Assembly (NCBI GenBank): GCA_937902925.1
Contig: CALFNN010000008.1
Location: 1-44,052 of the forward strand
DNA: 44,052 bases
Source: an uncultured Opitutaceae bacterium
Lineage (GTDB): Bacteria; Verrucomicrobiota; Verrucomicrobiia; Opitutales; Opitutaceae
Direction of reading: 5' to 3'
The notes under the pieces were generated by a model that had not been told where the DNA came from, made no database searches, and was given only the letters and a program-made list of their open reading frames with translations. Positions 1 through 6,320 of this stretch are shown piece by piece. The translations under genes were made by a program, and so were the position numbers. Position 1 is the stretch's first letter. Every line of letters starts with the position of its first letter.

Positions 1-3
1 GCA

Positions 4-2259
4 CTACCTCGATTTGAAAAACAAAGACGAGGGCGAACAGTTTTTCGGAATCCTATCACTGAGGTCTTGCACGTCACCCGCATCGAGGATTTCGCCCGGC
101 CCGCCGAGCCGTTGCTGACAGTTGTTGCGAAAGTGCCCCAGCAGCGTGCCGGGCGGGAAGAACTCCGGAAAGGCGACCCGGAGAAACGCCTCCAAGGTGG
201 GTCGAACGGCTTGCGCGATTTCGCGGCTCGCCTGCACCTGTCCAGCGGCGAACCCACGGAGCCGGCTGTGCCGGCGGTCGTGCTCGGTGATGCTGTCCTG
301 ATTGGCGTCCCAGACCACGAGGGTCGAGCCGGTGGGGCTGCGCGCAACCTGCAAGGCGCAGCGGTGGGCGGCGTCCGCCTGCTCCCAGATGCGGCAGAGG
401 AAAGGCTTGTTGTGGGAAAGGACGATTACCTGGGCGACTTCGGCGGCCAGTCGGCGCAGATGCTGCACGGTGGTCAAAGTCCGGTGGTCGTCCAAGCTGG
501 ATACGGGATCGTCGATCACGACGATGGCCTGCGCGCGGTTGGGGTTGCGGTCGAGGGAAGCAAAGAAAAATGCCAACGCGAGCGTGTTGCGATCTCCGGC
601 ACTCAAGGTGGTGCGGAAGGAAGGCTGGCCGGCAGCAGGTTCATTTGCACCCACCGGAACAGGCACATTGTTGATCATGACTTGGTAGTTGCAGGTGGAG
701 CCGACGCGCTGGTTGATCGGTTGCACATTCGCGAGACGGTAACTGGCTTGGAATCGCTCCAAGTATTCGTTCACCCCCGCCTGATAGGCAGGAAAGATCG
801 CTGCGCGGTAGTTCTCCAAAGCTGTGCGTGCCGCGTCCCGCTGCCCCTCGGTTTGGGCCTTAGCCACCTTTTCGGCAAGGTAGGCCGCGCACAGCGCCGC
901 CGTTGCGGCTCCATGACGCGCGCGGGTGGCTTCTAGCCGAGTGACCTCGCCGGCGAGCGTGGCCACATTGGCCCCGGCCGCGCGTTGCTTCACGCCCACA
1001 ATCAGAGCGTTGGCGGTATCCAACCGTTGTGAGAGCGCAGCTACTTGGTCGCAATAGTTCTGGTAGTCGGCAACGGCCGCACGCGCGGCTTCATCCACCG
1101 CTATGCGCTCCAGTGGCGCGTTCGCCTTCTGCCGCAAGGCCGCAATCACGGCATCGCGCGCCCCCTGCCATGCTTGGGCGATGGTCGCGGTGTCCAAATT
1201 GATTTCAGGCGCGTCGCAGAACCGGGACCAGAATCCACGGCGTTCGGTAGCAATACGAATGCTGCGCTCGAACGCAGCGATTACATCGCCGCTATGCGCG
1301 GCCTCAAACGCCCCGAGGGTCGCGTCTATCGTCTGCTTCAGTTGGTCATACGCCTCGCTGAAATACGCCTCGTAATGCTGGATAACCGGCGACCCAGCGA
1401 TCCCCTGCGCACAAAAAGGGCAATGCGCGGCGGCAATCGGTTCGTGGATGCGGCGCATACCATCGGCCACCCAGCCTTCGCCATCAGGACCGAGCGTGGC
1501 CAGATGCTGATGCACCCGCGCGGCCGCGTCGGCCTGCAAGTCCGCGAGATGGCGGTCCAACAGCGCGACCGTTCCGGCCAGGTCCATCGCCGGCATGGCA
1601 AGGGCGGTAAACGCCGGCTGGAGTCGAATGGGCTCCTGCTCGCGGGCGGCGGCGAGGTTTCGTTTCGCGTCAGCGATGGCCGGCTCGACGTCGGCGTGAG
1701 CGGGCAGCGCGCAGAATTGATCGACCGTGAAGCTGCCGCGTTCGGTCGCCGGAATGGTGTCAGCCTTGTCGCGCAGAGCGGCGTTGTGAGCCTCGATCTG
1801 GTCCACTAAATCCCTCAACGCCTTGTTCAATTGGACGCCTTGCGCACCGAGGATCAGCTCATGGAGGTTTTGGCGTTGTTCCGCGCCGACAGCGAGTCCC
1901 GCACAGACATTTTCGGCGACAAAAACATCGTCGAAGACGACGATCTGGCCGAGCGTGCGATTCCACGCCCCGTTTTGGAACATGGCCTGTGGCGGGCCGC
2001 CCGTGCATTCGAGGACCACATGCGGCGCATCCTGTGTGCCTAGTCGGCGACGCTCGGAAATAGGCAGCGCGTTGCCGGACCCAAGCGACCGCAGGATGGC
2101 AGTTAGCGTCGTCTTGCCACGGCCGTTTTCCGCATGAAGTAGGGCGAGGCGGGCCAGCGGGATTTGCGCTCCGGCGCTGACGGCCTCAAAATGGCCGACG
2201 TTACGGAGGAAGTGTAGTCGCTGGATCACGAACATCATATACATACGAGTGCCGAGCAT
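4..2259 (-). CDS. AAA-family ATPase (AAA_13, RloC/PrrC-like), C-terminus possibly abnormal
   Basis: This is a P-loop ATPase of the SMC/RloC-like class. Walker A is ENGRGKTT near residue 45. An ABC-type signature region with SAGDRNTLALAFF is followed by Walker B VIDDPVSSLDD near residue 590, and a late His (VIVLSHNKPF) could be the H-loop. A central CPFC pair in a coiled-coil-rich middle resembles a zinc-hook position. The first ATG gives MLGTRMYMM; the ATG that opens MFVIQRLHFL (2235) fits family N-termini better. It is transcribed divergently from the DUF2971 gene and shares its short promoter gap. Related proteins usually end with a segment containing YANxFHHD followed by about 30 residues. 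Here the reading frame turns into an unrelated basic tail after LSD, so the end may be truncated or frameshifted. A defence role is inferred from the family and from the island context; no anticodon-nuclease triad was identified. Confidence 0.8.
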   Translation of the reverse strand: MLGTRMYMMFVIQRLHFLRNVGHFEAVSAGAQIPLARLALLHAENGRGKTTLTAILRSLGSGNALPISERRRLGTQDAPHVVLECTGGPPQAMFQNGAWNRTLGQIVVFDDVFVAENVCAGLAVGAEQRQNLHELILGAQGVQLNKALRDLVDQIEAHNAALRDKADTIPATERGSFTVDQFCALPAHADVEPAIADAKRNLAAAREQEPIRLQPAFTALAMPAMDLAGTVALLDRHLADLQADAAARVHQHLATLGPDGEGWVADGMRRIHEPIAAAHCPFCAQGIAGSPVIQHYEAYFSEAYDQLKQTIDATLGAFEAAHSGDVIAAFERSIRIATERRGFWSRFCDAPEINLDTATIAQAWQGARDAVIAALRQKANAPLERIAVDEAARAAVADYQNYCDQVAALSQRLDTANALIVGVKQRAAGANVATLAGEVTRLEATRARHGAATAALCAAYLAEKVAKAQTEGQRDAARTALENYRAAIFPAYQAGVNEYLERFQASYRLANVQPINQRVGSTCNYQVMINNVPVPVGANEPAAGQPSFRTTLSAGDRNTLALAFFFASLDRNPNRAQAIVVIDDPVSSLDDHRTLTTVQHLRRLAAEVAQVIVLSHNKPFLCRIWEQADAAHRCALQVARSPTGSTLVVWDANQDSITEHDRRHSRLRGFAAGQVQASREIAQAVRPTLEAFLRVAFPEFFPPGTLLGHFRNNCQQRLGGPGEILDAGDVQDLSDRIPKNCSPSSLFFKSR

Positions 2260-2351
2260 GGAGCCATTCCTAAATGGCCGCGGGGAGCGCGTCGTGCTCC
2301 GGTGGAATGAACTCGCCCGGGCAGTCCCGTTTCGGCGAGGCTCAGGGCAGG

Positions 2352-3089
2352 ATGACAGGCCCTCGACCAGCGGTGCTCTACAAATACCTCAATGCCGAGG
2401 GCGCGAAAGACTTTCTGAAGGCACCCCAGGTGCGATTCAAAGACTGGAGAAAGCTCGATGATTCAATGGAAGTAGTTCCGGGCTTTCGCGCATACGCCGA
2501 AGCCGAAGTCGACGCCTTGGCGACTAAAATGGCGAATGAAACGCTGGTGCCACGGGAAAAATGCGCCCATTACCTGCGCACCACTTCACTGGTTGATCCG
2601 GCCTACCTTGAGGGCCAGATGAGGAAAGAATTCCTTGCGCAGGAGAGCACACTGTTCGTCTGTTCGCTAACAGCGCGTCCGGAATCGGGTGCCATGTGGG
2701 CGCACTATGCGGAAAATCACCGTGGTATCGTCTTCGGCCTGGCCGGAGCTATTGATCGGCTTTGTCAGATGGTTCCGTGTGGGCTTGAGCGCATGACTTA
2801 TTCGGAGCATCGCCCGCAGATTACCTTTCCTATTGCCGACCGCGGAGCGTTGCGGGAGGCGGTTTTCACAAAATGCGAGGATTGGCGATACCAGGCTGAA
2901 TGGCGGTTGGTTGCGAATAAGGCATCGACCGCTCCTCTGGCGGTGCCGGAGGTAGCCGAGATCATCGTGGGATTCGACGTGTGCGAGGAAATCACGAATC
3001 TTGCAGTGGCGCTGAAAGCACAGGGTGTGAAAGTGGCCAAGGCTTATCCGGACCCGGCGTTCCATCGCGTGGCGTTCAAGGCTCTTTGA
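2352..3089 (+). CDS. DUF2971 family protein
   Basis: The protein (245 aa from this start) opens with LYKYLNAEGAKDFL and carries the DUF2971 hallmarks: an early FKDWRKLDDSME segment, a central CSLTARPESGAMWAHYAENHRGIVFG block, and EAVFTKCEDWRYQAEWRLV towards the C-terminus. The biochemical function of the family is unknown, but its members are frequent in phage-defence and mobile islands. An in-frame ATG at 2274 would add 26 residues of low-complexity sequence. The ATG at 2352 places the conserved LYKY motif at the usual distance from the start, so I prefer it. The gene lies divergent to the ATPase and 11 bp upstream of the DUF429 gene, so the last two are probably co-transcribed. Confidence 0.8.
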   Translation: MTGPRPAVLYKYLNAEGAKDFLKAPQVRFKDWRKLDDSMEVVPGFRAYAEAEVDALATKMANETLVPREKCAHYLRTTSLVDPAYLEGQMRKEFLAQESTLFVCSLTARPESGAMWAHYAENHRGIVFGLAGAIDRLCQMVPCGLERMTYSEHRPQITFPIADRGALREAVFTKCEDWRYQAEWRLVANKASTAPLAVPEVAEIIVGFDVCEEITNLAVALKAQGVKVAKAYPDPAFHRVAFKAL

Positions 3090-3100
3090 CCGTGTGTCCA

Positions 3101-3805
3101 ATGATAACGCTCGGAATCGATCTTTCATCTCAGCCGACGAATACAGCCGCATCGGTGATCGATTGGGAGGACGGTCGCGCCATCGCACGGCCCCCGTGTT
3201 TGCACTGCACCGATGAAGACTTGTTGCTGCTAATCGATGGGGCCGACGCGACCGGCATCGATGCGCCGTTCGGTTGGCCAATAGAATTCGTCGCCGCAGT
3301 TAACAACTGGCCGCATGACACGTGGTCCCAAGCCGGCCGGGACCGATTGCGCTTCCGCGAAACAGATCGATTTGTCCGCACCATGCAATCGGTTTGGCCG
3401 CTCAGCGTGTCCACCGACACGATTGCGCTTCCTGCCATGCGGGCGATGTCATTGCTGAAAAAGTGCGGCGTGACCGACCGCAGCGGAGACGGAAAGTTTT
3501 TCGAGGTTTACCCGGCGGCCAGCCTTCGTGCTTGGAGCATGACCAGTCGCGGCTACAAGGAGGCGAAGAAGCCGGAATGTATCGATGCGCGACATCGGAT
3601 GCTGGCCTCACTTCGCGTCGCGATGCCGTGGCTGGTGGCACCGGATGACTACGCCGAAGACGCGGATGCGCTCGATTCGCTCGTTGCGGCCTTAACGGCT
3701 CGCGCTGCATCGCAAGGTCGCACCATACAGCCTGGTTCCTCCCAAATCGATGCTGCCAAATGCGAAGGATGGATTCACATCCCCAGCGGCATTCCGGAGC
3801 CTTGA
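3101..3805 (+). CDS. DUF429 family protein (predicted RNase H-fold)
   Basis: The 234-residue protein begins MITLGIDLSSQPTNTAA, the typical first strand of DUF429 with an acidic residue inside a GIDLS motif. A second acidic strand, GADATGIDAPFGWP, follows near residue 50, and DDYAEDADALDSLVAA lies near the C-terminus. These three acidic positions match the actinoid nucleolytic fold assigned to DUF429, whose members are predicted nucleases of unknown target. The open frame extends upstream into the DUF2971 gene. The ATG at 3101, 11 bp after the DUF2971 stop, is the sensible start and implies one transcript. It sits between the ATPase/DUF2971 pair and a toxin-antitoxin pair, so a defence-related role is plausible but unproven. 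Confidence 0.8.
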   Translation: MITLGIDLSSQPTNTAASVIDWEDGRAIARPPCLHCTDEDLLLLIDGADATGIDAPFGWPIEFVAAVNNWPHDTWSQAGRDRLRFRETDRFVRTMQSVWPLSVSTDTIALPAMRAMSLLKKCGVTDRSGDGKFFEVYPAASLRAWSMTSRGYKEAKKPECIDARHRMLASLRVAMPWLVAPDDYAEDADALDSLVAALTARAASQGRTIQPGSSQIDAAKCEGWIHIPSGIPEP

Positions 3806-3849
3806 TTGAGGGGGGCTTGAGGGTTGCCGGGCACGAATGAAGCTTTGCA

Positions 3850-3883
3850 TTTGAAACAAAAACATGCTCACTTTTGTTTCAAA
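3850..3883. promoter_or_regulatory. Perfect 12-bp inverted repeat at the AbiE antitoxin start (probable operator)
   Basis: TTTGAAACAAAA at 3850-3861 is mirrored exactly by TTTTGTTTCAAA at 3872-3883 with a 10-base centre. The palindrome is AT-rich in a GC-rich neighbourhood and covers the first possible start codon (3864) of the antitoxin gene. It ends one base before the second in-frame ATG (3885). AbiEi-type antitoxins are known to repress their own operon by binding inverted repeats in the promoter, so this is the obvious operator candidate. Its position suggests either a start inside the operator or a very short leader. Confidence 0.6.
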
Positions 3884-4508
3884 AATGGGCAGACACGCAC
3901 AGTCCACAGACTCCAAGGTGACGGACCGCATTAAACAGCAGTCTGCGGGCTGGGTTTTTTCCGCAGCCGATTTCCGTGACTTAGGCAGCCCTATGGCCGT
4001 TCGTCTCGCCCTTATGCGCCACGCTAAGAAAGGCGGCATCCGCAAAGTTGGTCGTGGGCTTTATGACCGGCCGCGCCAATTGGCCCGGCTGGGCCGCACG
4101 CTTCCCCCACTTTCGGAAAACGTCGTTCAGGCCATGCAGGCCCGCGATCATTCGAGAGTTCTTCCGTCCGGCGCTCACGCCGCCAATTTGTTGGGGCTTT
4201 CCACGCAAGTTCCGGTTCGCGCCGTCTATCTCACCGACGGTCGTGCGCGCAATGTGCCATTGGGACAGCAGCAGATTGTTTTTAAACACGCCGCGACCCG
4301 ACAGATGGCGACGGCGGGGCGCATCAGCGGCACCGTGATCCAAGCCCTGCGGTGGCTCGGTCGAGATCAGATTGATCCGGCGACAATTACCACGCTGCGT
4401 CACCGGTTGTCAGACCAAGACAAGAAGCAGCTTTTGCAGGATCTTCGTTACGCACCAGCATGGATCGCTGACATCATGCGGCAAGTCGCGGAGCCGGCAG
4501 CAACCTGA
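3864..4508 (+). CDS. AbiEi-like antitoxin (DUF6088 family), type IV toxin-antitoxin
   Basis: This is a 214-residue basic protein with an N-terminal winged-helix-like region (VTDRIKQQSAGWVFSAADF, LMRHAKKGGIRKVGRGLYDRP). A domain typical of DUF6088/AbiEi follows (VLPSGAHAANLLGLSTQVPVR, then YLTDGRARNVPLG). It ends 2 bp before a nucleotidyltransferase gene of the AbiEii family, the classic AbiEi-AbiEii order. In this family the antitoxin both counteracts the toxin and represses the operon. The 12-bp palindrome at 3850-3883 overlaps the first ATG. The ATG at 3885 (MGRHAQ) may be the real start; neither has an obvious ribosome binding site. Role inferred from family and gene pairing. Confidence 0.8.
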   Translation: MLTFVSKMGRHAQSTDSKVTDRIKQQSAGWVFSAADFRDLGSPMAVRLALMRHAKKGGIRKVGRGLYDRPRQLARLGRTLPPLSENVVQAMQARDHSRVLPSGAHAANLLGLSTQVPVRAVYLTDGRARNVPLGQQQIVFKHAATRQMATAGRISGTVIQALRWLGRDQIDPATITTLRHRLSDQDKKQLLQDLRYAPAWIADIMRQVAEPAAT

Positions 4509-4510
4509 CC

Positions 4511-5533
4511 ATGGACGATTACTTTGCATTGTCACCGGACGAGCAGCGCGGCTATTGCGAACTGGCGGCCGCCCAAATCAAACTCGACGCACCCAGCATC
4601 GAGAAGGATTTCTGGGTGTGCTGGATTCTACGGGAGACGTTTCTCCTGCCGAAGACCGGCTCACACCTGACCTTCAAGGGTGGCACTTCGCTCTCCAAGG
4701 GATGGAAATTGATCCAGCGCTTTTCGGAAGACATCGACGTGGTGATCGCCCGCGAATTTCTCGGATTCGGTGGGGACAAGGAGCCAGAAGCCGCGGACAG
4801 TAGAAAACAACGCGAAGTGAGACTGGAAGAGTTGCGCGACGCGTGCCGCGTTTACGTTCAGAACGTCCTTACTGGAGAATTACGGGAGCGACTCCAATCT
4901 CGGCTTCCCAAACACATCGAATGGCGGCTGGAGAACGACCCGAACGATCCTGACCAGCAAAGTTTGCTTTTCGTGTATCCCAGCGCCTTCTCGCGCGGGG
5001 CCTATCTTAATCCCCAAGTGAAATTGGAATTTGGTGCCCGCTCGGATACGGAACCCTCCGCGAGACCGATCATCCAGCCCTATCTTGCCGAGGCTCTGCC
5101 AGGCGAATTGAAGGACGCATCATTTCCGGTCCACACCGTCGCGCCGGAGCGAACGTTTTGGGAGAAAGCGATGCTGCTTCACGAAGAGAACTACAGCACC
5201 AAGCCGAAACCAAATCCCCGCATGGCCCGTCATTATTATGACCTGTGGTGCTTGCTCGGTGCAGGCGTGGGCGAGAAGGCGGTGTCCGCTCCGGGACTTT
5301 TCGAAACCGTCGCACACCATCGGGCGATTTTCTTCCGCAAGAAAAAGGAGGCACAGGATTCACTTCAGCCCGGCACGTTGGCGATTTTGCCGCGTGAAGA
5401 TCGGCGGACAGCGTGGGAACAGGATTACGAAGCGATGCAGGCCGCGATGTTTTTTGGGCCGGTGCCTTCGTTCGCGAAGATTTTGGGTGCGGTCGGCGAA
5501 TTCGAGAATCGTTTCAACAAAACGGCCCGGTGA
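4511..5533 (+). CDS. abiEii: AbiEii/AbiGii-family nucleotidyltransferase toxin
   Basis: The protein (340 aa) has the nucleotidyltransferase core of AbiEii toxins: IEKDFWVCWILRE near residue 33, FKGGTSLSKGWKLI (the GGTSLS glycine-serine motif) near residue 55, and RFSEDIDVVI with the metal-binding DxD-like acidic pair near residue 73. Later blocks such as TFWEKAMLLHEEN and RMARHYYDLWCL also match the family. Members transfer nucleotides to RNA and stop growth, giving abortive infection or plasmid stabilisation. The start lies 2 bp after the antitoxin stop, so the two are translationally coupled. All active-site motifs appear intact, so the pair may be functional. Confidence 0.85.
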   Translation: MDDYFALSPDEQRGYCELAAAQIKLDAPSIEKDFWVCWILRETFLLPKTGSHLTFKGGTSLSKGWKLIQRFSEDIDVVIAREFLGFGGDKEPEAADSRKQREVRLEELRDACRVYVQNVLTGELRERLQSRLPKHIEWRLENDPNDPDQQSLLFVYPSAFSRGAYLNPQVKLEFGARSDTEPSARPIIQPYLAEALPGELKDASFPVHTVAPERTFWEKAMLLHEENYSTKPKPNPRMARHYYDLWCLLGAGVGEKAVSAPGLFETVAHHRAIFFRKKKEAQDSLQPGTLAILPREDRRTAWEQDYEAMQAAMFFGPVPSFAKILGAVGEFENRFNKTAR

Positions 5534-5576
5534 GTTGATGCGGATGGAGCGGCTTGCTGATATAAGGGTTCAGTAT

Positions 5577-5990
5577 TTACTGAGTCGGAACCTGTGACCC
5601 TCCTACTTCCTTGAGGTTGAGGAGCAAGGCATCAGCCAACAATTCCTCGTCGTAGGCCAAGCCAACTCGTTCCATTTCCTCGCTCATTTTGAGGGACCAC
5701 GAAGTTGGCATCGGAGGCCCGACCAATGGACGTCCGGGCCGTTGGCTGGCTTGAACGTAGGCGTCGTGATCGAAAAGCCAGGGCCGAGCAGAAAATTCGC
5801 GAAAAATGCGCTCGGCGATGGCGATACCTGGCCAGTCAAAATCGCCATGGTAGTGGCCGCGATTATCAGCAGCCTGAGTTGGCACGCGCAGAGCAGATCG
5901 TCGCGACCCCAGCGCTCGTTAAGATGCGGCCCGAGCCCACGCGTAGATTCATTGGCAGCGTCTTCAACACGGGCGACCTATTTGGCAAAT
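5577..5990 (-). pseudogene. Remnant of a DUF2399 (TIGR02679, Wadjet JetD-like) protein
   Basis: On the minus strand, residues starting GHYHGDFDWPGIAIAERIF match the conserved HGDFDWxG block of DUF2399/TIGR02679 proteins, which resemble JetD of Wadjet-type plasmid-defence systems. The fragment runs to a normal-looking C-terminus (LADALLLNLKEVGG). Upstream, the likely continuation (DAANESTRGLGPHLNERW) is in another frame and is itself preceded by a stop. No ATPase (JetC), JetA or JetB gene accompanies it. The piece is therefore read as a broken C-terminal remnant with at least one frameshift. The family assignment rests on one motif seen by eye. Confidence 0.5.
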
Positions 5991-6034
5991 AGCCCCGCCC
6001 GCCGTGTTACCTTCAATCGTGTCGCTCAGCAAAT

Positions 6035-6136
6035 GCGGCCACGCTTTGCGCATCAGCTCGACCGTTTTCACCCTCGGCCACGCATAGCGCATGTTTAATG
6101 ATTCACATCCCTCAAGAAGCGGCCACGCTTTGCGCA
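6035..6136. repeat. Three iterated 18-bp repeats
   Basis: GCGGCCACGCTTTGCGCA occurs exactly at 6035-6052 and again at 6119-6136. A variant at 6074-6091 (TCGGCCACGCATAGCGCA) keeps the small CGC-N3-GCG inverted core. The spacing between starts is 39 and 45 bases. The repeats lie in non-coding DNA between the decayed DUF2399 fragment and the porin gene. They could be binding sites for a regulator, an iteron-like array, or a small palindromic repeat family. Confidence 0.55.
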
Positions 6137-6168
6137 AGGCCCATGGTTAAACTTGGTGCAACTCCTCA

Positions 6169-6178
6169 CCCCCCCCCC
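6169..6178. repeat. Run of ten cytosines
   Basis: There is a homopolymer of ten C on the + strand in the non-coding gap upstream of the porin terminator. Such tracts can vary in length in vivo, and they are also a common place for sequencing error. No gene reads across it. Confidence 0.7.
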
Positions 6179-6299
6179 GCGGAATATATGCTTTTTGCGC
6201 GCGGAGTTTTCGGGTCAACTATGGGCGGAGCCGGGGTTTCGCGGCCCCTGAAAATGCTGCCGGCCGCGCGCACCCACATGCAACGCGGCCGGCTTTGGG

Positions 6300-6320
6300 G
6301 TAACTGAAGTTCTCAGTTAC
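6300..6320 (-). terminator. Hairpin at the end of the porin gene
   Basis: GTAACTGA (6300-6307) and TCAGTTAC (6313-6320) form a perfect 8-bp stem with a 5-base loop. It overlaps the TAA stop of the porin gene on the minus strand. It is followed on that strand by CCCC rather than a T-run, so intrinsic termination is only a moderate guess; an mRNA 3'-end stabiliser is equally possible. Confidence 0.4.

Noticed and set aside
2667-3281. A 204-codon minus-strand frame over the DUF2971/DUF429 junction
   Set aside because: It is a shadow of two recognisable genes on the other strand.
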